A stretch of 64,000 nucleotides of DNA from Pseudonocardia sp. HH130629-09 (GTDB taxonomy: Bacteria; Actinomycetota; Actinomycetes; Mycobacteriales; Pseudonocardiaceae): contig NZ_CP011868.1 in the NCBI RefSeq assembly GCF_001294645.1, positions 372,001-436,000 on the forward strand. The letters are read 5' to 3'. The translations under genes and the position numbers were made by a program. Every line of letters begins with the position of its first letter. The first letter of the stretch is position 1. The notes below the pieces were generated by a model that saw only the letters and a program-made list of their open reading frames with translations, had not been told where the DNA came from and searched no databases. Shown one piece after another: positions 1-8,783 of this stretch.

Positions 1-1
1 C

Positions 2-922
2 CGCTATCGCCCGGTGTGGGGATGGGACCCACGGTTGTCGCTGGCCGGCGGGATGGCCCTGTGGATCGTCGCCTACGTGCTGGTCGGGCAGGCCGGCTAC
101 ATCGTGACCACCCGGGTCGCCGCCTCGGCGTCCGAGGGGTCGGTCGCGACCTACATGAACGCGTGGCTGCTGCTCCAGGTCCCCTACGGCGTGCTCGGTG
201 TGTCGCTGCTGACTGCGCTCATGCCGCGGATGAGCCGGGCCGCGGCGAAGGGCGACGTCGACCAGGTCGTCACCGATCTCTCGCTCGGCGCCCGCCTGTC
301 CACCGTCGGGCTCGTGCCGATCGCGGCCGTCATGACGGCGTTCGGCCCGGCCCTGGGCACCGCGCTGTTCTCCGTCGGTGCGGGCAGCGGGGCCGGGGCC
401 GAGCGCCTCGGCCAGGCCGTCGCATGGTCGGCGTTCGGGCTCCTGCCCTACGCGGTCACCATGCTGCAGATGCGCGTGTTCTACGCGATGACCGACTCCC
501 GCACCCCGACCCTGATCCAGGTCGGCATGGTCGGGGTCAAGATCCCGCTGCTGCTGGCGTGCCCGCTACTGCTCCCGCCGGAGCAGGTCGTGCTCGGCCT
601 CGCCGCGGCGAACGGGCTCTCGTTCGTCGGCGGCGCCGTGCTCGGGCAGTGGCTGCTGCGTCGTCGCCTCGGCCGGGCCCGCTCCGGCGAGGTGCTGGCC
701 TGCCTGGCGAGGGTGGCCCTCGCCTCGGCCGCCGCTGCCGTCGTCGCCTGGGGGATCACCCGGCTCGTGGAACCGGCGCTCGCGGACTGGCCGGACGTCG
801 CCCGGGCCTGGACGCTGCTGCTCGGGGGCACGCTGATCGCCCTGCCGCTGGCCGTGGTCGCGATGCGGGTGCTGAGGGTCCGGGAGCTCGACGCGGTCTT
901 CCGGCGCTTCGCCCGCCGCTGA
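2..922 (+). CDS. murJ: MurJ/MviN-family lipid flippase, C-terminal part (5' end outside window)
   Basis: The frame is open from the window edge, so only the last 306 residues are seen. They form a polytopic membrane domain with about eight hydrophobic helices. Visible family-like stretches are LLQVPYGVLGVSLLTALMPR near the start and a YAMTDSRTPTLIQ loop. MurJ proteins flip lipid II across the cytoplasmic membrane for peptidoglycan synthesis. The protein ends in a basic tail (FRRFARR) just after the last helix, so there is no long C-terminal extension such as the mycobacterial pseudokinase. A related MATE-like polysaccharide flippase cannot be excluded without the N-terminus. Confidence 0.75.
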   Translation, partial: RYRPVWGWDPRLSLAGGMALWIVAYVLVGQAGYIVTTRVAASASEGSVATYMNAWLLLQVPYGVLGVSLLTALMPRMSRAAAKGDVDQVVTDLSLGARLSTVGLVPIAAVMTAFGPALGTALFSVGAGSGAGAERLGQAVAWSAFGLLPYAVTMLQMRVFYAMTDSRTPTLIQVGMVGVKIPLLLACPLLLPPEQVVLGLAAANGLSFVGGAVLGQWLLRRRLGRARSGEVLACLARVALASAAAAVVAWGITRLVEPALADWPDVARAWTLLLGGTLIALPLAVVAMRVLRVRELDAVFRRFARR

Positions 923-957
923 CCCGGGGGCGGTACCCCCTTCCCCGGCGCGCCGTC

Positions 958-1033
958 GTCCCCGGCGCGCGTCTACCGGGCATGTCCCCGGCGCGTTCTC
1001 TCCAGTACGTCCCCCGCCGCGTCCCTCCGGTGC
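958..1033. repeat. Three degenerate 25-26 bp tandem repeats
   Basis: Copies begin at 958, 984 and 1009, each opening with GTCCCCGGCGCG or GTCCCCCGCCGCG and diverging toward the 3' end. A shorter partial copy (TTCCCCGGCGCGCCGTC) lies just upstream. Function unknown. Confidence 0.5.
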
Positions 1034-1150
1034 GCCTACGGCCGTGGCGCGGGGCCGGGTGCCGGGCGGGGCCGAGATCGGGGCCGGGGGATCGATAGCC
1101 CGGCGGGATGCGGGACGGGCGGCCGGCCGGGATGCCGGGGCCGGACGCAG

Positions 1151-1183
1151 CGACGCCGCGCCCCGGAGCGGGACGCGGCGTCG
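1151..1183 (-). terminator. Hairpin terminator downstream of the coiled-coil gene
   Basis: CGACGCCGCG pairs with CGCGGCGTCG; one mismatch is followed by a further CCCG/CGGG pairing around a short loop. It lies about 35 nt past the stop codon at 1218. No U-tract is present. Confidence 0.6.
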
Positions 1184-1217
1184 CCGTGGTCGTCGTGCGC
1201 GCGGACGGCGCGCGGGC

Positions 1218-2543
1218 TCAGTCGTCCGGGTCGTCGCCGACCAGGTCGGCGGCGGAGGCACCGTTCTGGCTCTTCACCGCGACCTTCGCCCGCCCACGGC
1301 GCTGGGCCGGGCGGGGCGGGGGCGGCGGGGCCTGCTGGGCGTACTGCCCACCCCGGCCCATGATCAGCTCGGCGAAGGTCGCCATGGCCTCGTCGAGCTG
1401 GCTGGCGTTGCGGCGCTCGGACTCGGCGTTGGCCTTGGTGACCAGGTCGGTGACCGCGCCGGTGTCCGGCCGGTCGTGCAGCACCGTGTCGATGCCGGCC
1501 AGCCGGTCGTCGACGCCGGCGGAGAGCGTGGAGACGTCGCCCGTCAGCTTCTCCAGGCGGGTGTCGACCTCCCCGGTCAGCTTGTCGAGGCGGGTGTCGA
1601 CGTCGCCGGTGAGCTTGTCGAGCTTGCCGTCGACGTTGCGGCCCAGCGCGTCGAACCGGCCGTCCACGGTCTCCGACAGCGCCGACAGTCGCTCGGCGAC
1701 CGAGCCGTCGAGCTCACCCAGGCGGTCCTTCAGGGACCCGCCGAGCTTGCCGACCCGCTCCTTGACCGACCCGTCCAGGTCGGTCAGCTTGCCGTCCAGC
1801 CCGGACTCGACCGAGTCGAGCCGCGTGCCGACCTCCTCCAGACGGGCAGAGAGCGCCTCCAGCCGCTCGGCGAGGGCGTCGAAGGCCGGGGTCGGGTCGA
1901 CGGCCGGGCGCTGGGCCAGGTCCTCCAGGCGGCGGTGCAGCCCCACCGAGGTGTCGCCCAGCAGGTTGCGCAGGCCCTCCCCGGTCTCCTCGAAGGAGTG
2001 CACGGCCGCGTCGAGCTGCTCGCGCACCTGACGCTCGACGCCGTCGACACGCTCCTTGATCGGAGAGGCGACGGCGTTGGGCATCGCGTCGAGCCGCATC
2101 TCGTGCCGGTCGAGCCGGTTGTCGAGGTCGTCGAGGCGCTTGTGCAGGCCGCCCAGGCGGTCGTCGAGGCCGTCCATCCGGCCCGAGACACCCTCCAGGC
2201 GTCCACCCATGCCGTCGAGGCGGCCGTCGAGCTGGGCGATCGGCTTGGCCAGCTTGTCCGGCAGGGACTCGATGGCCCGGGTGATCGCGCCGAGCACGAT
2301 CTCGGTGTTGTCCAGCTTGGACACGGTCTCGTCGAGGCGCTCGGCGAGGACGTTCAGCTCGGTCCGGTCGGGGAGTTCGGTGAGCTTCTTGCGCACGGTG
2401 CCGATGGCGTCCAGGGCCGCCAGCCGGGCGTGGATCTCGTCGAGGGAGTCGAAGATCTGCTGCTGTTCGCTGTCACGGATCTCGGCCGCCCGCATGAGCA
2501 TGCCGCGCATCCGGTCGAACGAGAGGTTCGAAGTGTCGCTCAT
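1218..2543 (-). CDS. Long coiled-coil protein with repeated hendecad/heptad units
   Basis: A 441-residue soluble protein that I do not recognise by family name. Residues about 80-170 read as heptads of the type RLDxLxx. Residues about 250-350 contain near-exact 11-residue units such as [11 protein letters not shown] repeated three times and longer [15 protein letters not shown] units, predicting an extended coiled coil with hendecad character. The C-terminus carries a poly-proline stretch ([11 protein letters not shown]) and a basic/acidic tail. The start MSDTSNLSF was chosen because it follows AGGAAG in the upstream leader and has a conserved-looking N-terminus; the frame runs further upstream without coding character. 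A scaffold or cytoskeletal role is plausible but not shown. Confidence 0.7.
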   Translation of the reverse strand: MSDTSNLSFDRMRGMLMRAAEIRDSEQQQIFDSLDEIHARLAALDAIGTVRKKLTELPDRTELNVLAERLDETVSKLDNTEIVLGAITRAIESLPDKLAKPIAQLDGRLDGMGGRLEGVSGRMDGLDDRLGGLHKRLDDLDNRLDRHEMRLDAMPNAVASPIKERVDGVERQVREQLDAAVHSFEETGEGLRNLLGDTSVGLHRRLEDLAQRPAVDPTPAFDALAERLEALSARLEEVGTRLDSVESGLDGKLTDLDGSVKERVGKLGGSLKDRLGELDGSVAERLSALSETVDGRFDALGRNVDGKLDKLTGDVDTRLDKLTGEVDTRLEKLTGDVSTLSAGVDDRLAGIDTVLHDRPDTGAVTDLVTKANAESERRNASQLDEAMATFAELIMGRGGQYAQQAPPPPPRPAQRRGRAKVAVKSQNGASAADLVGDDPDD

Positions 2544-2715
2544 GGCACCTGCTGCGCTTCCTCTGAGCCAAGTGGGGAGTGCCCAGAGGGTAGCGACCGC
2601 CGGACGAGGGTCGACGGACGGTGTTGTGTTGAGCCGTCCGGGGCATGTCTCCGCACCCGGATCGGGTCGATCATGGCAGGTCGGGGCGCCGGGAGTCGCG
2701 CGCCACGCCGCTCGG

Positions 2716-2721
2716 TACCGT
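2716..2721 (+). promoter_or_regulatory. -10 box for leaderless add
   Basis: TACCGT lies 6 nt before the GTG start, the spacing expected when transcription begins at the start codon. No Shine-Dalgarno is visible. Confidence 0.5.
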
Positions 2722-2727
2722 GCCCGC

Positions 2728-3831
2728 GTGGCAGATCCCACCGCTCCCGTCCCGGTCACCCCCGACACCGTCCGCCGCGCACCCAAGGTGCTGCTGCACG
2801 ACCACCTCGACGGCGGCCTACGCGTCGGGACCGTCGTCGAGCTGGCCCGCGAGCACGGCTACGACAGGCTCCCCACCACCGACCCCGGCGAGCTCGCCGC
2901 CTGGTTCCTCGGTGCGGCGCACTCCGGCTCGCTGGTCCGCTACCTCGAGACCTTCGGCCACACCGTCGCCGTGCTGCAGACCCGCGAGGCGCTGACCCGG
3001 GTCGCCGCCGAGGCCGCCGAGGACCTGGCCGCCGACGGCGTCGTCTACGCCGAGGTCCGCTTCGCCCCCGAGCTGCACGTCGAGGGCGGGCTCGACCTCG
3101 ACGCCGTCATCGCCGCCGTCCTCGACGGGTTCCGGATCGGCACCGCCCGCGCGGCCGCGGCCGGCAGCACGATCCGGATCGGCACCCTGCTCACCGCGAT
3201 GCGGCACGCCGCGCGGTCCCGGGAGATCGCCGAGCTGGCGGTGCGCCATCGCGACGCCGGGGTGGTCGGGTTCGACATCGCCGGTGCGGAGAAGGGGTTC
3301 CCTCCCACCCGCCACCTCGACGCCTTCGAGTACGTCCGCCAGCAGAACGCGCACGTCACCATCCACGCCGGCGAGGCTTTCGGGCTGCCGTCGATCTGGG
3401 AGGCCGTGCAGTGGTGCGGGGCCGACCGGCTCGGGCACGGTGTCCGCATCGTCGACGACATCACCGTCACCGACGGCGGCCCGCGCCTGGGCCGCCTCGC
3501 CGCCTGGGTCCGGGACAGCCGCATCCCGCTCGAGATGTGCCCGACGTCGAACGTGCACACCGGGGCCGCGACGTCGCTGGCCGAGCACCCGATCGGGCTG
3601 CTCACCGCTCTGCGGTTCCGGGTCACGGTCAACACCGACAACCGGCTGATGTCGGGCTGCACGATGACCAGCGAGATGTACGACCTGGCCGAGACCTTCG
3701 GCTACGGCTGGGACACCCTGCGCTGGTTCACCGTCAACGCGATGAAGTCGGCCTTCATCGGCTTCGACGAGCGCCTGGCGCTCATCGAGGACGTCATCAA
3801 GCCGGGGTACGAGGCGCTGTCGCGCTCGTGA
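2728..3831 (+). CDS. add: Adenosine deaminase
   Basis: A 367-residue cytosolic zinc hydrolase converting adenosine or deoxyadenosine to inosine or deoxyinosine in purine salvage. The family motifs are all in order: zinc ligands in LHDHLDGG near residue 20, the IHAGE motif with the catalytic Glu around residue 214, HGVR around 235, TSNVHTGA around 275 and NTDNRLMSG around 300. The GTG at 2728 is preferred over the much longer upstream frame because homology starts here and a TACCGT box lies 6 nt upstream. Punctuated downstream by an IS701 insertion 51 nt after the stop. Other purine and pyrimidine salvage genes (upp, punA, pmmB) are close by. Confidence 0.93.
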   Translation: MADPTAPVPVTPDTVRRAPKVLLHDHLDGGLRVGTVVELAREHGYDRLPTTDPGELAAWFLGAAHSGSLVRYLETFGHTVAVLQTREALTRVAAEAAEDLAADGVVYAEVRFAPELHVEGGLDLDAVIAAVLDGFRIGTARAAAAGSTIRIGTLLTAMRHAARSREIAELAVRHRDAGVVGFDIAGAEKGFPPTRHLDAFEYVRQQNAHVTIHAGEAFGLPSIWEAVQWCGADRLGHGVRIVDDITVTDGGPRLGRLAAWVRDSRIPLEMCPTSNVHTGAATSLAEHPIGLLTALRFRVTVNTDNRLMSGCTMTSEMYDLAETFGYGWDTLRWFTVNAMKSAFIGFDERLALIEDVIKPGYEALSRS

Positions 3832-3882
3832 GCGGTTCCGGGGGGCCGGGCCCGCACGACCACTCACGAGCGGCGGAGCCGC

Positions 3883-3886
3883 CTAG
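3883..3886. repeat. Left CTAG target duplication of the IS701 element
   Basis: CTAG directly abuts the left terminal inverted repeat and matches the CTAG at 5289-5292. Confidence 0.75.
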
Positions 3887-3905
3887 TACTCCAGCCGCAC
3901 TTCGT
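3887..3905 (+). repeat. IS701 left terminal inverted repeat
   Basis: 19 bp, TACTCCAGCCGCACTTCGT, perfectly complementary to 5270-5288. Confidence 0.9.
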
Positions 3906-3934
3906 GATGTGGGTCTGCGCTAGGCTTTGATCTT

Positions 3935-5270
3935 GTGCAGGTGGAGGAGGACCTAGAGGCGTGGGCCGGCGGCCTGGACGGGTTGTTCGGGCTGGTGGCG
4001 GGGCGGTTCTTCCGGACGGAGCCGCGGCGTCGGGCGCGGGCGTATGTGCGTGGATTGTTGGCGCCGTTGGCCGGGAAGAACGGGTGGACGCTGGCCGAGG
4101 TCGCCGGTGACACGACGCCGGACGGGATGCAGCGGCTGCTCAACTCGGCGGCTTGGGACGCCGACGGGATGCGCGATGACCTGCGGGACTACGTCACAGA
4201 ACACCTCGGCGAGCCCGGCGGGGTGCTGATCGTCGACGAGACCGGGTTCCTGAAGAAGGGGGCCAAGTCGGCCGGGGTGCAGCGCCAGTACTCCGGCACT
4301 GCGGGCCGGGTGGAGAACTGCCAGCTCGGGGTGTTCTGCGCCTATGCCAGCGGCAGGGGCCGCACGTTGATCGATCGTGAGCTTTACCTGCCCAGGTCGT
4401 GGACCGGTGATCGGGAACGTTGCCGGGCTGCGGCGGTGCCCGACGAGGTCGAGTTCGCCACCAAGACCGTGCTGGCCAAGCAGATGCTCGGCCGGGCCCT
4501 CGACGCTGGTGTCCCGGCGTCGTGGGTGGCTGCGGACGAGGCCTACGGTCAGGACTACAAGTTCCGCTCCTGGTGCGAGAAGCGCCGGATCGGCTACGTC
4601 GTCGCCGTGCCCCGCAGTCAGTCGATCCCGCTCTCGCTCGAGGCTGACATCGCCGGGCTGGCCGGGTCACGACGCGCCGACGACCTGGTCGCTCGCGCGC
4701 CGGAGCAGGCGTGGAAGCGCCGCTCGGCGGGGGACGGGGCGAAGGGTGAGCGGCTCTACGACTGGGCCGTGGCCAGCCTGTCTCCGCCACCGGAGGCGCC
4801 CGCCGGGTGGGGGCGCTGGCTGCTGGTGCGCCGTCAATCCTCACCGACACCCAGATCGCCGCCGGTGACGAGCCGGAGTTGGCCTACTACCTGTGCGCAG
4901 GCCCGCCCGGCACCAGTGACGACGACCTCATCCGGGTCGCCGGCGCCCGGTGGGCGATCGAGGAGTGCTTCCAGACCGCGAAGAACGAGGTCGGGCTCGA
5001 CCAGTACCAGGTGCGGCGTTACGACGCCTGGTACCGCCACATCACCCTGGCCATGCTCGCCCACGCCTACCTCTCGGTCACCGCGGCGATCGCCCCAAAA
5101 GACCTGGCAGCGGGCTCATCCCGCTCACCCTCGCCGAGATCCGACGTCTCCTGGCATCTCTGATCCACATCCCCGCCCGCACCGTGGGCTGGGCCTGGTC
5201 GACTTGGCGTCGCCGTCACCAACACCGAGCCCGCGAAAGCCACTACCGACGACGAAGACAGCCCAGCTAA
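3935..5270 (+). pseudogene. IS701-family DDE transposase, interrupted by two frameshifts
   Basis: Three frames join into one transposase. Frame one (3935 to about 4833) holds the N-terminus, VDETGFLKKG with the first catalytic Asp and WVAADEAYGQD with the second. Frame two (about 4833-5097) holds WAIEECFQTAKNEVGLDQY with the catalytic Glu. Frame three (about 5098-5270) holds GLIPLTLAEIRRLL and the basic C-terminus. Both shifts equal loss of one base. The second occurs on CCCAAAA (5094-5100), a heptamer in the correct phase for programmed -1 slippage, but a lost A in a run of five would look the same. The first shift has no slippery site, so the gene is most simply broken. Confidence 0.85.
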
Positions 5271-5288
5271 CGAAGTGCGGCTGGAGTA
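5270..5288 (-). repeat. IS701 right terminal inverted repeat
   Basis: 19 bp, the reverse complement of 3887-3905, ending at the CTAG target duplication. Confidence 0.9.
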
Positions 5289-5292
5289 CTAG
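5289..5292. repeat. Right CTAG target duplication, containing a gene's stop codon
   Basis: CTAG at the right IS boundary. The complement of CTA (5289-5291) is the TAG stop of the minus-strand gene that follows, so the duplication kept the gene intact. Confidence 0.75.
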
Positions 5293-6551
5293 TGCTCGCG
5301 CAGCCGGGCCTCGAGCCCGGCGGCGAGTTCGCTCCAGGCCTGCGCCTCCTGGGTGAACGGCGGGCTGGGTGCCATCCGGGTCGGGTCCGGCCGCACGACG
5401 AACGACACGAGCCAGCCGAGGCTGCTGGACTCGGCGAGGGCCTCGGCGGGCTTGGGGTCCCCGGCCCACTCGCCGACGTCGGTCAGCAGTTCCGAGGCCA
5501 GGTCGAGCTGGACCGGGTCCAGGTCGAGCACGCCCTCGGCGAGGTCCGGGCCGATCCCGGTCAGGACGTAGGTGTTCATGTCCTCGACGCCGCCGTCGAG
5601 CTCGCCGACGGCGGCCGCGTCGAGCACCTCGGCGAAGGTGACGGCCGCGGTCAGGTCGGTCCCGGCGACGGCGGGGTGCTCCCGGTCGGCCAGCTCCCGG
5701 AACAGCGCGCGCTCGGAGTCGAACACGTCGATCCGGCCGTCGGAGCCGAGGAAGACCGGCTTGTCGTCGAGGTAGCAGCGCAGGCTGACCACGGAGCGGT
5801 CGCCGATCTCGATGCGGATCGGGTCGATGCCGACCTCGGCCCAGAAGCCGGTCGGCTCCTCCTCTGCTGCGTCGGCGTCGTCGGTGCCCGCGGCGAGCGC
5901 GGCGGCCTCGAGGGCCTCGTCGTCGTCGAGGGGCTGCTCGGCGAGGCGGTCGCGGAGCTCCTGCTCCTCGGCCCGCGCCTTGTCCAGCGCGCCGGCGTCG
6001 ATCTCCGGAGTGGCGACGAGGTCGTCGACGGCGTCCACGATCCCGTCCCAGTGCGTCGCGATCGCCTCGGACAGCGCGGTCCAGCGCCGGGCCCCGTCAC
6101 GGCCGGCGAAGGCGGGCTCGCCCTCGCGCAGCAGCGCGAACGTGGGCTCGCCGTCGAGCGCGGCGATCACGTCGGTGAGGTCGCAGACGTCGGCCAGCGA
6201 CCGGACGATCGAGACGGTCTCGTGCAGCTCCTGCACGGTCGCCGCGTCGGGGTCGGCGGCGGCCAGCTCCGGCAGACCCACCAGGTCGTACCGGTGCACG
6301 GCGTCGGGGGTCAGCTCGGCGACCGCGAGACCGGGGACCGCGGACCACGCGGGGTGGTCGACCAGGTCGTGCTCGGGCGCGGTCCGGACGAACGCGGCGA
6401 GACCGGCCACCTCGTCGAAGACGAACACGTGCTCGTCGTCGCCGAGGAAGGCTTCCCACTCCTCGCCGTCCTCGCGCCACGGGGGAGCCCACAGGGCGAC
6501 CACGTCGCCCCGGGTGAGAGCGAGCCGGATCGGGACGATGTCGCTTGCCAC
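5289..6551 (-). CDS. Conserved actinobacterial protein, Rv3311-like
   Basis: A 420-residue acidic soluble protein with no signal peptide or membrane helix. The middle (about 195-235) is a highly acidic Ala/Asp/Glu linker, separating an N-terminal domain that begins MASDIVPIRLALTRGDVVAL from a C-terminal domain with an FVVRPDPTRMAPSPP motif. Length and position between add and upp match Rv3311 of M. tuberculosis as I recall it, a protein of unknown function sometimes labelled primosomal without evidence. A TAGGCT box lies 6 nt before the GTG start. Its TAG stop is formed by the IS701 target duplication, so the C-terminus is complete but the natural downstream region has been displaced by 1.4 kb. 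Confidence 0.8.
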   Translation of the reverse strand: MASDIVPIRLALTRGDVVALWAPPWREDGEEWEAFLGDDEHVFVFDEVAGLAAFVRTAPEHDLVDHPAWSAVPGLAVAELTPDAVHRYDLVGLPELAAADPDAATVQELHETVSIVRSLADVCDLTDVIAALDGEPTFALLREGEPAFAGRDGARRWTALSEAIATHWDGIVDAVDDLVATPEIDAGALDKARAEEQELRDRLAEQPLDDDEALEAAALAAGTDDADAAEEEPTGFWAEVGIDPIRIEIGDRSVVSLRCYLDDKPVFLGSDGRIDVFDSERALFRELADREHPAVAGTDLTAAVTFAEVLDAAAVGELDGGVEDMNTYVLTGIGPDLAEGVLDLDPVQLDLASELLTDVGEWAGDPKPAEALAESSSLGWLVSFVVRPDPTRMAPSPPFTQEAQAWSELAAGLEARLREH

Positions 6552-6557
6552 GGGGCG

Positions 6558-6563
6558 AGCCTA
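6558..6563 (-). promoter_or_regulatory. -10 box for the leaderless Rv3311-like gene
   Basis: TAGGCT on the minus strand ends 6 nt before the GTG start. Confidence 0.5.
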
Positions 6564-6636
6564 TCGTCGCGTCCTTCCGCCGGCCGGTCCCACCACCTCG
6601 GGTGTCGCCGGTCCGGCGGATCACGGTCCTGCGGGG

Positions 6637-6873
6637 TCAGGCCTGGGAGTGCAGTCGGACCACTCCGATGGACACGTCGTCGAGTCCACCCCGGTCGAAG
6701 TCGCGGCGCAGCTGATCGGCCTTGATGGTCGCCGTCATCCCGTCGAACGGGCCGTGTGCGTCCACCTCCCCGGTCTGCGGGTCCACCGCCAGAACGACGT
6801 ATCCGTCGCACTGCGTGAGCTTCTCGGCAGCAGCGATCAACGTCTGCTCCTCGGAAGTCGTGTTCTCCGGCAT
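6637..6873 (-). CDS. Small hypothetical protein, 78 aa
   Basis: I do not recognise a family. The protein is acidic, with a predicted alpha-helix (EEQTLIAAAEKL) followed by beta-rich segments (GYVVLAVDPQTGEVDAHG, DDVSIGVVRLHSQA), compatible with a small alpha/beta fold. The ATG at 6873 was chosen over the longer frame because AAGGAGGTGATC, almost the full anti-Shine-Dalgarno complement, sits just upstream. That is unusual in this window, where many genes look leaderless, and suggests strong translation. Confidence 0.7.
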   Translation of the reverse strand: MPENTTSEEQTLIAAAEKLTQCDGYVVLAVDPQTGEVDAHGPFDGMTATIKADQLRRDFDRGGLDDVSIGVVRLHSQA

Positions 6874-6876
6874 CGG

Positions 6877-6888
6877 ATCACCTCCTTG
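6877..6888 (-). promoter_or_regulatory. Very strong ribosome binding site
   Basis: AAGGAGGTGATC, almost the complete complement of the 16S rRNA 3' end, lies just before the start of the 78-aa protein at 6873. It decides that start. Confidence 0.7.
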
Positions 6889-7382
6889 TCGTCTAGTACA
6901 GCGTCGGCGGTGCCCTCGATGTGACACCGTTTCGGCCATACCACCCGTTCGGGTCAGGTGAATCGCGAGATCGGCGACCGCGTGTGCTGATCGTGGCACT
7001 CCTCGCGGCCGGTCACGCGATCCGGGGAACGGGACATGCTCGACCGGACACCGTTGGTGATCACGGGTCCGTGCGGAGATCGGCTGTCACGCAAGGTCTG
7101 CGAGGGTGCCCCCGGCCTCACCCGGCAGGACGAGGGGGTGCATCCGGCCGGTTCTGGCGTCACTCGTCGGTGAGCGGCTGCTTCTCACGCTTCGTGAACC
7201 GTGACACGAACCGGTGTCAACGTTCGTGGATGACGTCCCGGTGTCCTTCCGGTCACGGGACGGCATCGTCGCAGGATGCGCGGCGCGTCCCGGCCGGCGG
7301 GGTCCGCCCGCCGCGGGTGACGGCACCGGATCGGTGGGCCGGGCGCCTCCGCACGGGGGATCTCCCGGGGGCCGGACCGCCG
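6889..7382. other. Intergenic region upstream of upp and of the small protein
   Basis: About 490 bp between divergent genes without a convincing coding frame. It has lower GC patches and a TTCGTG-N8-CACGAA inverted repeat near 7190-7210 that could be an operator. No tRNA or obvious riboswitch is seen. Confidence 0.4.
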
Positions 7383-7388
7383 TAGGCT
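7383..7388 (+). promoter_or_regulatory. -10 box for leaderless upp
   Basis: TAGGCT, 8 nt before the GTG start of upp. Confidence 0.5.
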
Positions 7389-7396
7389 GTGCGCCC

Positions 7397-8020
7397 GTGG
7401 ACACGATCGTCGTCGACCACCCGCTCGTGCGGGCCCGGCTCAGCACCATGCGGGACGCCCGCACCGACAACGCCACCTTCCGGGCGGCGTTGCGCGAGCT
7501 CACCCTGATGCTGGTCTACGAGGCCACCCGCGCGGCGCCGCTCACCGAGGACCGGATCCACACCCCGGTCTCGCGGACGGTCGGCCACCGGCTCGCCGTC
7601 CCGCCGGTGCTGGTCCCCGTGCTGCGGGCCGGGCTGGGGATGGCCGAGGCCGCGCTGAACCTGATCCCGGACTCCCAGATGGGCTTCGTCGGCATGGCCC
7701 GCGACGAGACGACCCACCAGCCGGTGCCCTACATGGAGTCGCTGCCCGACAGCCTCGTCGGCCGGCCGGTGTTCGTGCTCGACCCGATGCTGGCCACCGG
7801 CGGTTCGATGGTGCACACCGTCGAGCTCCTGACCCGCCGCGGCGCCGACGACGTGACGATCCTCTGCGCGCTGTCCGCGCCGGAGGGGGTGGAGCGGCTG
7901 CGTGCGTCCGGGCTGCCGGTCCGGATGGTGACCGCCAGCATCGACGAACGGCTCAACGACTCCGCGTTCATCGTCCCCGGCCTCGGCGACGCCGGGGACC
8001 GCCAGTTCGGCGCGGTCTGA
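7397..8020 (+). CDS. upp: Uracil phosphoribosyltransferase
   Basis: A 207-residue cytosolic enzyme that makes UMP from uracil and PRPP in pyrimidine salvage. PVLRAGLGM near residue 75 and the PRPP-binding [10 protein letters not shown] near residue 130 are typical, and the C-terminal [12 protein letters not shown] forms the uracil-binding hood. The GTG at 7397 gives the normal family length and follows a TAGGCT box; the frame extends upstream only as GC-rich noise. An SGNH hydrolase follows 7 nt downstream and may be cotranscribed. Confidence 0.95.
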   Translation: MDTIVVDHPLVRARLSTMRDARTDNATFRAALRELTLMLVYEATRAAPLTEDRIHTPVSRTVGHRLAVPPVLVPVLRAGLGMAEAALNLIPDSQMGFVGMARDETTHQPVPYMESLPDSLVGRPVFVLDPMLATGGSMVHTVELLTRRGADDVTILCALSAPEGVERLRASGLPVRMVTASIDERLNDSAFIVPGLGDAGDRQFGAV

Positions 8021-8027
8021 GCCGGCC

Positions 8028-8777
8028 GTGAGGCCCTCCCGGCGCATCCTCACCGGGGTCGTGGCGGCGGTGGTGGCGGTCGCGCTGTCCGCGCTGCCCG
8101 CGGCCGACCGGCCGGAGGACGTCGAGGTGCCCGCCGCCGTCGACGATCCCGGGGTGGTGCGGGTGATGCCGCTGGGCGCGTCGTCGACGGTCGGGGTGGG
8201 GAGCCCGGCGACGGCCGGCTACCGCCTCCCGCTGTGGCAGCGCCTCGCTGCCGACGGCGTCCGCGTCGACTACGTCGGCTCCCGCAGCTCCGGCCCGGAC
8301 GCGCTGCCCGACACCGACCACGAGGGCCGCTCCGGCTGGACGGCGGCCCGGATGGTGCCGATGACGGGTGGCTGGGTGCTGGCCGCGCAGCCGGACGTCG
8401 TGCTGCTGCACGCCGGCACCAACGACCTGCTGCAGGGCGCCGGCGCGCGGGCGACGGCGGCGAGCCTGGACCGGCTGCTGGACCGCGTGTTCGCGGCCGC
8501 ACCGCACACCCACGTGATCATGGCCGGGGTGTGGGCACCGCTGCCGAAGCAGCGGGCCGAGCGGGCGCGGCTGGCCGAGTACCTGCCCCACGTCGCCGCG
8601 GCGCACCGGGCGGCGGGCCACTCGGTGGAGTTCGTGGACACCGCCGCCCTGTTCCCCGCCGGGCGGACCGCGGACGGCCTGCACGCCGGACCGGACGCCT
8701 ACCGCACGATCGCGTCGATGTGGGCCGACCGGATCGAGGCGCACCTCGGGGTCCGGCCCGCCACCGGGCGCCGGTGA
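8028..8777 (+). CDS. Secreted SGNH/GDSL-type hydrolase
   Basis: A 249-residue protein with an N-terminal signal peptide (RRILTGVVAAVVAVALSALPAA) and a mature SGNH fold: PLGASSTVG carries the block I Ser near residue 52, GTNDLL the block III Asn near 131, and DGLHAGPDAY the catalytic Asp and His near 216-219. These enzymes are esterases or lipases, often acting on cell-wall or lipid acyl groups outside the cell. The GTG start lies 7 nt after upp, so the two are probably one transcript. The position matches that of the secreted phosphatase sapM in M. tuberculosis, although the family is different. Substrate unknown. Confidence 0.85.
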   Translation: MRPSRRILTGVVAAVVAVALSALPAADRPEDVEVPAAVDDPGVVRVMPLGASSTVGVGSPATAGYRLPLWQRLAADGVRVDYVGSRSSGPDALPDTDHEGRSGWTAARMVPMTGGWVLAAQPDVVLLHAGTNDLLQGAGARATAASLDRLLDRVFAAAPHTHVIMAGVWAPLPKQRAERARLAEYLPHVAAAHRAAGHSVEFVDTAALFPAGRTADGLHAGPDAYRTIASMWADRIEAHLGVRPATGRR

Positions 8778-8783
8778 CCGGGG

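Larger units (their letters stand above)
923..1217. other. Intergenic region between convergent genes, with short tandem repeats
   Basis: No coding frame is convincing here. The stretch holds three degenerate copies of a 25-26 bp unit (about 958-1033) and a strong hairpin at 1151-1183 that probably ends the coiled-coil gene on the minus strand. Confidence 0.5.
3887..5288. mobile_element. IS701-family insertion sequence, 1,402 bp, probably inactive
   Basis: The element is bounded by perfect 19-bp inverted repeats (3887-3905 and 5270-5288, beginning TACTCCAGCCGCACTTCGT) and flanked by CTAG on both sides, the short target typical of IS701 relatives. It contains one DDE transposase read in three successive frames, so it is unlikely to move unless frameshifting or sequence errors are involved. 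It lies between add and the Rv3311-like gene and duplicated the stop codon of the latter. Confidence 0.9.

Noticed and set aside
958..1033. Tandem repeats as a CRISPR or integron site
   Set aside because: Only three degenerate 25-bp units without spacers or associated genes.
1044..3923. Long plus-strand open frame of 959 codons over the coiled-coil gene
   Set aside because: It is the antisense shadow of the repeat-rich coiled-coil gene and of add in a high-GC genome; no family motif is present.
5092..5103. Firm call of programmed -1 frameshifting in the transposase
   Set aside because: The heptamer is in phase, but a lost A would look identical and the same gene has another, non-slippery shift. 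Kept only as a low-interest finding.
7190..7215. TTCGTG-N8-CACGAA before upp as a pyrimidine-responsive operator
   Set aside because: The repeat is imperfect and about 180 nt before the start. No PyrR-type hairpin or attenuator follows. Mentioned only in the intergenic entry.
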